DNA of 64,000 nucleotides, taken from the NCBI GenBank assembly GCA_023935145.1, contig CM043699.1:112945036-113009035 (forward strand), given 5' to 3'. This stretch comes from Bretschneidera sinensis (lineage: Eukaryota; Streptophyta; Magnoliopsida; Brassicales; Akaniaceae). The stretch's first letter is position 1. Every line of letters begins with the position of its first letter. The position numbers and the translations under genes are program-made. Below, one piece after another: positions 23,498 through 41,880 of this stretch. The notes beneath the pieces were generated by a model. It was not told the DNA's origin and made no database searches. It was given only the letters and a program-made list of their open reading frames with translations.

Positions 23498-26400
23498 ATG
23501 CAGAGCCAGCTTGTGTGTAGTGGGTGCAGGAGCATTCTTGTATATCCTAGAGGAGCAACAAATGTTTGTTGTGCATTATGTAGCACAGTCACCCCTGTCC
23601 CTCCTCCTGGTATACTTTTTTGCTTTCATTTTATCTGCAAATAAGGAGGCATTTTAATTGTTTGTGTGACTACTTTTCACAATTCTATAGTTTTGTTTGC
23701 TGCTAACATTATGTATTTTTTCTCTTTAATCCCCTTCCTTCTCCAAATCATGGACATTGTTTCAGTTTTGCTAATATTTGGAGAAAATTTTGGCTGAAAG
23801 GGTCAATTTGTTGTTACACTAGAGGGAATAATTGTTGCTGCTGGTTTAAACTACTGGTTTATTGATTTTAAGTGCAATATCTATTCAGTAATTAGTAACT
23901 TAGGCCAGATTTCTCAAAAGATTACCTGGAAAAGAGGCTGATTGAGGCTTATTATTATTATTTTAAAACTTTAATGCTTTTCTGCATTATGGAAGGTTAT
24001 TGTATAAATGGAGAGAATCTTGGTAGTTGGGAATCCAGATTCGTAAATTTATAAATTGCCAAATTTATTATTATAGATAATTAGCTGCAGCTTTGATAAC
24101 TAAGAACCTTGTTCATCATCCATCCAGGGCTATGTTATCTTGGAATGTCCATCGTTTCTGCTTCTAGTGGTATCTCTTAGGGTGCTGAAGCTTTTTGGAG
24201 TTACAAATCATTTTAAATTTTCCAAAATCTTAAAACTTTATATCTAGGCTATCATTATCCAAAACCACTATTGTTTCTTTGTCTCTCTATGTTGTGGGCA
24301 TTTGCAAGTGATCAAGATCTTAACACTTACAAGTTAGAAAAATCAATGATTGAAGATCAAATTTTGGGCCTGGATTAGAACTTATGTGTTTGAGTTATAG
24401 TTGTCAATACCTTGGCAACTAGGTAACACCCACTTGGTTTGCCCTATTGCTCAAAGTTGAAGCCGTTGTTCATGTGTAGTGTGTGGCTTTTTTGTTGGTA
24501 TGGTATACTTATAGTAATTTTCAAGGAGGTCTCCTGTATCTTATGATGATTGACACATTGATATTAAAATAATATAAAACTATCGTTCTGTATAAATGAG
24601 TGCATCATGAATGGATGCCAAAAGGGTAGCATCGGAGTAATTAAATGACTGTTGGAGGAAATATACTAAGCAGATACTAGTGAAACTCTTATTTTAAAAT
24701 TTAGGAACGAGAGTTGGACAGAGTTAGAGGGGAGGGGAAGAAAGTGGGAGTGGTGAGAGAAAATTTTGATAAGGAAAAAAGTTTAGGAATTTAAGTATTT
24801 TTTTTGCCGAGGAGGCCTTGGTTCAATGGTTAAGGCTGAGGCTCAAGGTCCTAAAGGTCCCAGGTTCGAGTGGTGTGTGTGTTTTACCAATAATAAAAGA
24901 AATTTAAGTTATTTTAAAATTAGTACTTTTAAATAACTACGTTTCCCTAGTATAAATAACAAAAACTTGTATTCGTAAAAGTTGGGTTTTATCACCTAAG
25001 TTTCTATAACACCACTCCTGCAGGGATGGAAATGGCTCAACTTATTTGTGGAGGTTGTCGGACATTGCTAATGTATACACGTGGGGCAACTAGTGTGAGA
25101 TGCTCCTGCTGTCACACTGTGAACCTTGCGCCAGGTACAATATATGCTTTAATGAGTAAGAGGCAAAGTTAAGTCATCTCATAAGATGGGCACTTACGTT
25201 TCTGAAATTGCAAACAGTTTTTATTTATTTTGCAAATCATGCCTTTTTCATGTAAGATTAGGAGCTTGCAGGAATTATATCTCTGAACATACTTTGGAGA
25301 AAGTGTTACATCATTTTCATATTCAATAACTCTTGGCTCCATTTGAATTCTGATAATGAGTGAGGAAAATAGTAGAAAATTTTGAAGTTGTTTAAGAAAT
25401 GAGCTTATTTTTTAATAGAAATTTTTTTTTCAATTTCGTTTCTTTTCTCTCGTTTCCAAGATCTTAACTAAGGGTTGAGAAATTTAAAATAAAAAATTGA
25501 AAGAAGCAGGTGCCTGCTGTTCAAGGTCACCACTAGTGATCGTATTTGGGACTTCTGCCTTCTATTCTTTTTCGTTTGATTTAAGAACTGGAACATGATT
25601 GCTGGCCGTCAGTCTATCAGTTAATTTAGTCTAGAAAAATTAAGATGCACCCCATTCTGTCTTATTATTGATTCCACCTTGAATAATTTACCATTACTAT
25701 TAAACACAAAAGTCTTCTCTGAGCACTGTTCCACAGGCGTCTAAGAAATGAAAAAGTCAACTAAAATCTATGGTCATTGTTTCCATTGGATCTTTTTTGT
25801 TTATCTTACATCATCACATTCCTAGATTGCATGTGGATACTACTGATTTCCCTTTGTGTCGCTTTTAATTCTTACCTTCCCACTTTTATGGGTCCTAACC
25901 TTGTTCACTGACTTGTTCTGTCATTTATTTTTATTTGGGCGAAAAAAGCATCAAATCAGGTTGCTCATGTCAACTGTGGGCACTGTCGGACAACACTTAT
26001 GTATCCGTATGGAGCTCCATCAGTTAAATGTGCTGTGTGCCACTACGTTACTAATGTTGGGGTTAGTATAACTACTTTTGACATTTGAATATACTTGTTA
26101 ATGACTATTTGCATAACTTTTTAAATTTAATTTAGTTTTGTCTCTGTGGAGGTTTTAACTTCTAAGTCTTGTACTGAATTCTCCGTATTCAGTATTCACT
26201 ATTATGAAATTAGAAAATAAGGAATCTTGTGTGTTTGAAACTGCCAGAATGTCCAAAAACTAAATAAGTCTCTGTAGGATCTGTGATGCAGTTTTTGTTT
26301 AGAACAATGACTTATTAGCATGTGGTTCTTTTGTTAGAAAAGAAGCATGCACTTTGCAGTTTCAATATGTTGGAATGGAAATTTGTAACCAAAAAGACAA

Positions 26401-27973
26401 GGTTGTGTCCCTTTGCATTCTGCAGAGTATTACTATATGAATAAGCTGTCCTAAAAGTCGGCATGCAGTCCCACTCATTTGCCTTTTTGAAATTTATTTC
26501 CTAAAGAGAAGTTGCTTGGTTTTCATTGATTAGGACAATACACAACAGTATGGGGCCAAGATTGACTTTACACACATGCAATTGCGCTAGTTGTTCTTTG
26601 TTGTTTTGATTTCTTCTCTTTATTATCTTTCATTTGACTGCTAATCGTTGTTTATTTACATGCTTGCACTACTTGGTTGACATTATTTTTCTATATAAAC
26701 GCACACAGACCTTCAAATGCATTTGCAAAAACTTCATGTCAAATAAAACCTCACAGCACTTAAAGAGAGCTTTTTGTTTTCTGTATCGGTCTATCACTCT
26801 GTCCATTGTCTTAACGACTTGGAATAATAATCTTGTACCTTAAGACATTTCCCCTTGATCCATCGTAATTCTTTCTTGAAATCCAGGAATGTGTATTAAT
26901 TCTGAACTGTAAAATGTAATTCTCTTCCGGCTGTTCTTCTCACTTAACATGCATTGTGTCCCAAGTATCTTTTGACTTCTTACCGTTCCACCTCAAGCAA
27001 TAGGAACTGCATAACGCTTTTTGAGGAACTCTGTTATACCAATAGTGTTAATGCCAGTTACTTTTGGGCAACTAAATGGATCTGGTCCTATTCTTGACTG
27101 ATGAATTTTCAAATATCTTTGTCATTGCCATTCCTTTCTTTCAATTTAATTGGATTAGATCACATTTGAATCGAACAAATATTTCTCTCTTCTTGCCTGT
27201 GTCCCACAATAATTTACTTTCTTGGTACCTCGCAAGTTACCTATCATTATGTTTTCTCCAAAACTTAGCATATGTGTTATTTCAGTCTCTGACATTGCTC
27301 TCTTTTTCTCTGTGTTTGTTTCTGCGCTTGTGTGCACTGGTCTCTCACAGATGGCCAGTGCAAGGGTTCCTCTTCCTGTAAACAGACCCAATGGAACCAC
27401 TTCTGGAGCAATGCCGTCAACTTCAACAGTAAGTTCTTGAATTTTGGTGGTTTTTTTAACTGATTTTAAATTTTATTTAATGGCTTAAATGATGCTTAGT
27501 AAATCTGCTGGTCTTGTATTTCATGCAGTCAATGCCCCATTCTCAGAGCCAAACCGTTGTTGTTGAAAACCCTATGTCTGTTGACGAAAGTGGCAAATTG
27601 GTAATTTACTTTATCTGAATGAATTTGTTAATTTGTTGTATTGTTTTTTTTTTCTTTCCAAATTATATTGGCTGCCTATGTTACACGGGCTCTTATTCTA
27701 CCCTACTGTATTGGAGTTGGACACCACAAATATGGGTTGACCCTCTAACACTCCAAATCAATGGAGAACTTGCAAAATTTACAAAAAAGTAGACAAGTGA
27801 CAACACTCGGACACATACCCATACAGAGTCTGGTTAACATAGCTGGCTGCTTCAGGATTTGTGAGCAAAATGAAATTTGGACATAATATTTTTTAAAACA
27901 AAACGATCTGATGAAATTATGGATATTGCAGGTGAGCAATGTTGTAGTCGGCGTCACAACAGAAAAAAAGTAA
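23498..27973 (+). CDS. LSD1: LSD1 zinc-finger protein (LESION SIMULATING DISEASE 1)
   Basis: Six coding exons join in frame to 175 residues: 23498-23609, 25024-25134, 25949-26061, 27351-27428, 27529-27600, 27932-27973. Three LSD1-type zinc fingers of the CxxC-x20ish-CxxC kind are visible: [32 protein letters not shown] and [16 protein letters not shown]. The tail [13 protein letters not shown] then [10 protein letters not shown] is characteristic of LSD1 itself rather than the shorter LOL proteins. LSD1 is a plant regulator that restrains runaway hypersensitive cell death and binds partners such as metacaspase and bZIP10 in Arabidopsis. The exon 3 acceptor (gcgaaaaaag|CA) is purine-rich and weak, but it is the only one seen that keeps the frame. 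The start is the first ATG after a tgtag acceptor. All zinc ligands are present. Confidence 0.95.
24788..24909 (+). mobile_element. tRNA-derived SINE with target duplication
   Basis: An A box (ggttcaatggttaaggc) and a B box (ggttcgagtg) stand about 40 bases apart, followed by an A-rich end (aataataaaaga). The 9-base aatttaagt occurs on both sides, at 24788-24796 and 24901-24909, as expected for a LINE-driven insertion. It lies in LSD1 intron 1 of the coding part, in the gene's orientation. Confidence 0.7.
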
Positions 27974-29180
27974 TTGGATGATTTTTGAGACATCCTTGTT
28001 TTATTTGGTAGAGAGACTCCGAATCCTTGTTATGACGTATGCGAGACAGATGTGATAATTGGTTTGTGTATATTATGTTGGGGATGGCTATTTATATCAA
28101 TTCACAAAACTAATTCCAACATGAGGCCCTCAGAGATTTGAAGTGTGCTCTACATTTTGAGGTTAAGGAGTTGGAAGGGAATTGTTCTCGTCATTTGTGT
28201 GATTGTTAAATTGAACTGATGGGTTTTTTTTTTTGCAAACTATATAAAGTTATTTCTCTTCGCTTTACAAAATAATTGATGGATGTACTGTATTCGTATT
28301 TTATCTTCTGTTGTGTATAGATATTCGTTTGTATAACTTAAAGATTTGATCTTGCAAAGCCAGGATGAAGTTGGAGTTTGTTGTGAGCATTTTCGTAAGA
28401 TATTTTCAATGAATGTTTCATATTTTAGAATAATGTGCGAGAAACACTTCTTCAGCTAGATGTGATGTTTTTTTCTTTGGTATATTAGCGGAGAGTGGAT
28501 CGAAATGGTCTGGAAGTGACCGCTAGGTCAAGAGATTGTGGTCACTAGATGCGATGTTGCTTGATGAAGTCAATTTCTTAGAATTATGGTTTTATAGTAG
28601 GCAAGTGTGCTTGTGCCATCAAGAGGTTTATTCTTAGGAACCCATTCTTTTGTTTGTTTTTGTTTCTGTTGGTTTCATTGGATTCATTTTCCTCTGCAGA
28701 GGATACGTATCCGACTCTAACTCTACCGAAGTATATTTAAGACTTGTTTCCATTAAATTGGTGGAAAATTGAGTCCAAATCGTTGCATATCATACTCAAA
28801 CCCACGCCCTTTAACTGGGATTGGCTATAGGCTATAGCCATTAGGTCAAGCCCTTGATGGTTATAGTTCTTGTTGAACTTGAACATTCACGCCCATCAGT
28901 AATGCTTTTGGCTCAGAAAGGTTAAGGCTGAAATTGTGTGTATTTTAGGATTATTTTAGCTAGAATAGAAAAAGAAAAGTGCCATAAAACTGTACAAAAC
29001 AGCTTTGGTAAATTAAGAAACTAGCTACTATATGTTTCTTACCACGTAAGGCTTTAATTTTCCGAACCACCAATATCTACATAAACAAAATTAAGTAGAT
29101 GGTTAGACCAGCCAAGAAAAACTACATAATATTCTCTCATCTGTTGGCTTACTTGACTCAGTAGCTCTGCCTCTCAATAG
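27974..29180. other. LSD1 3' UTR and intergenic DNA, with a SINE-like piece
   Basis: No exon is seen. At about 28765-28860, the minus strand reads 'gggcttgacctaatggctat' and later 'gtgggtttgagtatg', a possible A box and B box of a minus-strand SINE. The rest is AT-rich single-copy-looking DNA leading to the next promoter. Confidence 0.35.
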
Positions 29181-29182
29181 CT

Positions 29183-29190
29183 TATATAAA
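29183..29190 (+). promoter_or_regulatory. TATA box of the CASP-like gene
   Basis: TATATAAA stands 85 bases before the start codon at 29268, with a C/A-rich leader between them. Position and sequence fit a plant core promoter. Confidence 0.65.
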
Positions 29191-29267
29191 TCCCCATCTC
29201 TCTACCATCACCATTGCAACATTTTGTCCTACAAATCTTCAATATATATTGATATCTTGATCAATCC

Positions 29268-30832
29268 ATGGCTCCAAACAATGGTGAAAAACCAATTGCA
29301 AAGAAACCGATGAAGAATTGGATCCTTTTGATGCTGAGGCTGTTGGCATTCTTTGCCACTGCAACGGCAACAATAGTGATGGCACTAAACAAGGAAACCA
29401 AGACATTGGTGGTTGCTACCATTGGAACTACCCCAATTAAGGCCACTCTCACTGCCAAGTTTCAGCACACCCCAGCGTTTGTGTAAGATATATATAAATA
29501 TATAATTTCTTTATTAATTATTCCTATTGAACATGCGAGCTACATAATACTAGTTAAATTTATTGCATTAGTATATAATTAACGAGTTCGGCAAGTTTTC
29601 AGTAACTAAATTAATGTCTCGATGACAATCGATGGGTGACATGTTAGCTTACTTTATGGAAGACATGATATTCATGGACTTTAGTGCTAACTCTAAGCCC
29701 AAGGGTTATTTCGGGTTAGGCTTTATTTTCATTTCACAAGCCCGTTTATTGACTTGTGAAATATTTTTATTAAAAAATTATTTTATCATTTTTTACTACT
29801 AAAAATTATTAAAATAAATATTTTTTATTAATGGTAAAAAAATGACATTTTTTATTCAAAAACTCATAAATTGTTTAAATTTACATATTTACACAAATAA
29901 TTTTATGATGTATTACTATAAGTATTATTTTAAATATACTGAAATAAAATACAATATAATAAATATTGTCTTAAGATTGGATTGGGCTCGAGCCTTTGCA
30001 TATAATTTCAAACCAGGCTCGAAAAAGTTTTCAAGCTTATTTTTAGTCTAAGCTCGCAAAATTAAAGATTGAGCTGAAGTAGATATTTGGGTTATTAGGC
30101 CAATAATCACCTTTAATTCATGGATCGGATATTGATCTCTCAATCACGAGAGAAGATCCCAACATATAATCAATTGAGTTTCGCTTGAGAGATCAATGCC
30201 TTGGTTGATAAGAGCTGCGGTAGCACTATAAATAACATAAGATTCATATCCATCCTGAGGAAATGATCCTTCAATTACTAAATAATATGATACAGGTTCT
30301 TTTGTTTTGAACATATGAAGATAATAATTAGAAGTTTGAAAATGAAATGGTGGTGAAATTTGTACAGATTCTTTGTTATAGCTAATGGAATGGTGAGTCT
30401 TCATAACTGGGTGATGATAATGGTGGAGATATTTGGACATAAGTTAGATTACAAAGGCTTCCGACTTGCCATCATTGCCATACTAGACATGGTACTACTT
30501 TCAAACAATTAATATCATCTTCCTTCTCAGCTGTTTATCAATATTTTTCTGGTCATTCAATTTTTTGTGTGTATACATGGCAGTTGAATGTAGGTTTGTT
30601 ATCAGCTGGGGCAAATGCAGCAGCATACATGGCAAAGCTTGGGAAGGATGGGAATTCACATGCGAGATGGAACAAAATATGTGACAAATTTGAAACCTTC
30701 TGTGACCATGGAGGTGGGGCTCTAGTTGCTTCCTTCATTGGTCTACTTCTCATGTTGGTCATTTCAGCGATGTCCATCATCAGACTTCTAAAACCAATTA
30801 AATACACCAATAACCATTTTGTTCTCCCATAA
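29268..30832 (+). CDS. CASP-like membrane protein, CASPL1 group
   Basis: Three exons give 195 residues: 29268-29482, 30368-30491, 30584-30832. The protein has four hydrophobic segments, as expected for Casparian-strip membrane protein-like (DUF588) proteins: RLLAFFATATATIVMAL near the N-terminus, VFFVIANGMVSLHNWVMIMV, LAIIAILDM running into LNVGLLSAGANAAAYMA, and a C-terminal ALVASFIGLLLMLVISAMS. The loop with GNSHARWNKICDKFETFC is the subfamily signature before the last span. CASPL1 proteins sit in the plasma membrane, and the role of most members is unknown. The first splice joins GT|A to keep PAFVFFVI in frame. A minus-strand open frame over exon 2 is only its shadow. I cannot assign the exact paralogue. 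Confidence 0.92.
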
Positions 30833-33054
30833 TCTTTTGGTGGGTCAATGGGCTTTTAGCCTTTGTGCTTCTTTCTTCTGTGTGCTTGCTCTATGGTTTG
30901 TAACGTGTTTTTAATTCTGGAATTAATCGTGTTTTGTTTCGAGACATGCAATTTTCTAAGATTTGGCTTGTGATTTAATATACAATATGAGGAGTTACAT
31001 CACCCAAATTATTACTACTTACTTGTTACCTATGTATCAAAGCAAAATATCGTGGAAAAAACTACTAAGCAATGGTAAATTCACTAATTCAATCGTGAGA
31101 TGAAAAATCACTCACGGATTGCAAAAAAAATCAAGCACAAAAGAAAGCGTACATGTTTAAATTATGTGTAAACTTAATAATAAACAAAATATCGAACCTT
31201 CAGATAAACAAAAATGAACCAAAGTATCGATTAAATTGAAACCCAAAAATCAAAACCTAACCCGAAAACCAATCCTAACCAAGTCTAAAAGCTTAAATAT
31301 CCAAACCAATCCAAATGGAGTGAAAACACCAAAATTTGAAACTCAATACCTAAAACTATCAAAACTCCGTCTTAAAACAAAAATGGGTCAAAAATACTAA
31401 AAAGGTAATAAAGTGGTCGAGGCAAATGGTGGTAAGTCCTCGTAGCATTCGGGGCAAGCCTTTTTCGATGAAAGACGATGACCTTACACTATCCTTCCTT
31501 TTCCTTTCTCTCTATTCCCAACCAACGTTGTATTTTCAGCAATTCTAAGTATTTTTTCTAATTCTCTTTATTGTGGTGAGTGATGTCATGGCAAGACAAC
31601 GAAATAAAACAGAAAGACAAGGTCAATCAAACCGAATGATGGCGGAACCGTAATAATAAGCAAATCCAAGAGCGATCTATAGTTACAAAAAGGTACATCT
31701 TGTTTCATACTGTGTTTGTTGGTTTTGCTTATTTCCGTTAATACTGCGTGCGTTTCGGCGGGTTCTTGTTCACATATTCTCTCACTAAAATACGTTTTTT
31801 TTATAAAAAAAATTATTTTCTTTTTTACTCTTTTATTAAAATTTTCTAAGATTTAGTTAAATTTTATTAGTAATTAAAATATTAATTAATAAATAATTTA
31901 TTTATTTAAAATTTTAAAAAATAAATTTCGACTTTGTTTTAAACTCATTAGACCATCACTTTTATCTTATCTAATTACTTACTAATTTTAAACTTACATA
32001 TCATTTTTATATGATTAATTACCAAATTAAATATATATTTAGAGTTTCGATCTTATAGAATCAGTTCCGTAAAAATTACTATAAAATAATAAAAATTCAT
32101 TAATAATAAAAATTAAATTTTAAATATTAAAATTATAATTTAATTTTTTTATGATTATTTGTGAATTTTTCAATACCTTGATAATTTTCACAAACCCTAA
32201 ATATGTGGTATCACTGATCTACGTGTAGTATTACAAAGCCGAATCTCAAAACACTTTATTTACTTTGTTTTTTTAACCTTTTAAATGCTTTCACGATATA
32301 TACTATTTATTATTTAATAAATACAATAAAGTAAAAAAAATAAATAAATTAGAGAGATACTCCGATAAAAATAAATATATACTAAGAAAGAGGAGAAGTG
32401 TTCAAGTACATCTACACGTCTGTCAACTTGGAATTGTAGCCGTTCTTAAGGTATCCTTATGCTTCTTTTAGCTGTTTTTATGTTCCTTGATCATAAGAAA
32501 ATAAACCTATATTTTATTCTTCGAAATCTTTGTTTATTTGTTTTTCACTTGTTTTTCCTGTCTTTATTACTCTTTACTAATCATTCTTTTTCTGCTTTAT
32601 TAATATGGTTTACAAAGTCAATTTTTTACTTGAATTTAGATTGGAATTGATATTTCAGTTAATGGAAATTAATTGAGGGAAAATTCAGGGAAATTGAGAT
32701 TGGACAGGTAAATGCAATTGAATCTTTTTAATTTTGTCTCATTGATTTCTATTTATGCTAATAGGTTTTCGTGAAAGTGGAAAACAAATCCATTTTAGGA
32801 ATTGCTTTTCGATTTTCTGGCGAATTTGCAGGATAGTATTGATTGTTTTCTTTTCCATTAATGCATAAGATTTTAGGTCAAAATTTGTTTCCTTGGAGAA
32901 AATTAGAACCTCTGTCTGGGAATAGCTTTTGATTAATTGGGTGTTCTCTGTATTGATTTGTTAGGTCAGTGACATAATTTTGTTTTGCAATTTACAGGTA
33001 TAGATTGTTGAATTAGCTTTCATAATTTGTTTGCTTTCTTTTTTTTTCCAGTCA
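30833..33054. other. Intergenic DNA and JMJ18-like 5' leader
   Basis: 30.83-32.39 kb is AT-rich and shows no exon. 32.39-33.05 kb is probably the spliced leader of the demethylase gene. A plausible first exon ends near 32451 (cttaag|gtatcc), and the coding exon follows a strong polypyrimidine tract and acceptor at 33051. The transcription start is not visible. Confidence 0.4.
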
Positions 33055-40433
<7,379 letters not shown>

Positions 40434-40856
40434 AAAAGACAGGTGCTATAATTCTTTCTCATTCTTATTCCATTGCCTTATTCATTAGGCCCATTTTTTC
40501 AATGATCCTCATAAACAGAAAGATTCAGTGCACAAATATTTGCAACATGCCTCTCGTGATATAGACATGGAGTCTCGGTTCATTGATGCCAATAACCAAT
40601 ACAGATAAGGCAACTTGTGTACATTAGAATTAGAAAATTTTACTAACATAGATGATATAGTTTTCGATTTTATTTTTCTGCCATCTCCCCCCACTCCCCT
40701 GCTCTTAACTACCATTATTTCTGAAATGATGTGCATACATGAATAATTTCCTTGATAAATTTCTAGGACTGAGCAGAAGGAGAAAAAGGTCGGTATCCGA
40801 AAAGAAATCCAAAGATGAGTAGTGCAAGTATTTAGTGATTATTGGTTTGATCCCCA

Positions 40857-40881
40857 CCCCCCCCCCCCCCCCCCCCCCCCC
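40857..40881. repeat. Run of 25 cytosines
   Basis: A pure C tract downstream of the JMJ18-like stop codon, preceded by tcccca. Such a run can form an i-motif, and the opposite G strand a quadruplex. It is also a place where read length is unreliable. The surrounding 40.43-41.64 kb holds the 3' UTR and AT-rich intergenic DNA with no other exon. Confidence 0.9.
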
Positions 40882-41649
40882 TTCTCTCTCGATCTCTGGG
40901 GCGAGTGAGATTTGATCTCTAGTCCTTTGTACAACGATAAGATCCTCAAATGAAAAATGCTGTAAGATTTAGAGAAGTTTATTGGTTGGTCATCTTGAAC
41001 AGTTTAGTAGGTCATCACATATTTGGACCATACAACCCTTAAAAAGATTTTCCAATGGAACTAAAGTACACTGCATGTAAAGGAGTTAAATGAGATTTGT
41101 TGACAGCTTACCACTTTCAAACTCAGTAGAGGGAGGTTAGCAACTTAGACATTTTAGGGATGATATGTGACACTGAAGACCCAGATGAAATAATCAAAAG
41201 ATAATGTCGTTTTTATTTTCTAAAAAAAAAAAGAGAGATCACAAAAAATGATTGAAACAATGACAATCCAAATCCAAACCAGACCATGTGATGTAACTTG
41301 AGTCAAACTTACTGCAAACGATAGTAGTAATAGATAAACAATGAGTATAGTTTATCTCAACAGTTATATCTCTTTAAATGAGAATATCTCGTTTTCTAAC
41401 ATCTCAACTCATATTACCGTTTCACTATAAAAAATAAAAATAAAAACATATACAACTTTCATTTTGTACAAACAATCAAATTACAGCAACAAAATCTTTT
41501 ATCATACCTCAAATGAACAAATTTGGAAGGAAAATAATATTTTCTCATTCTGAGAATCAAAACAGTATTATATACAGAGAGTAACAAAATCCTATTCCAC
41601 AGTTTAGATCAAAGATATGTATACAGAGATGAGAAGAAAATATCAAATC

Positions 41650-41880
41650 CTAACAAAAACCGATTCTTTGGTACTTGGTTGAATTACCACTTGAACAAAT
41701 ATGAAAGAATAGTGTCATCATGTTCTCAGGCCCAAATATATATATATCACAGAAAACAGGATTTACAAGCTCTAACAAAAAAGAATATTAGAAAACTAAC
41801 AAGAACCCATTTGGTCTAATGACCCAAAGAAACAAAAAATAAATTGGATCTTCAACTTTGCAGCAAACCCATCAGAAACT
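41650..41880 (-). repeat. Diverged duplicate of the fasciclin-like gene's 3' flank
   Basis: About 230 bases match 46735-46950, the 3' flank of the fasciclin-like gene on the minus strand. Shared stretches include 'cttgaacaaat', 'ctctaacaaaaa', 'ctaacaagaacccatttggt' and 'aaattggatctt'. By eye roughly three quarters of bases agree. The match ends where LINE sequence begins. I read it as the remnant of a tandem copy whose coding part is gone. Confidence 0.65.

Noticed and set aside
26634..27440. Frames of 70-100 codons between LSD1 exons 3 and 4
   Set aside because: They are intron sequence. Those overlapping exon 4 (27351-27428) are in part out of the LSD1 frame.
30144..30440. 98-codon minus-strand frame
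   Set aside because: It lies opposite CASP-like exon 2 and its flanking intron. The plus strand there encodes the second and third membrane segments with proper splice sites, so the minus frame is a shadow.
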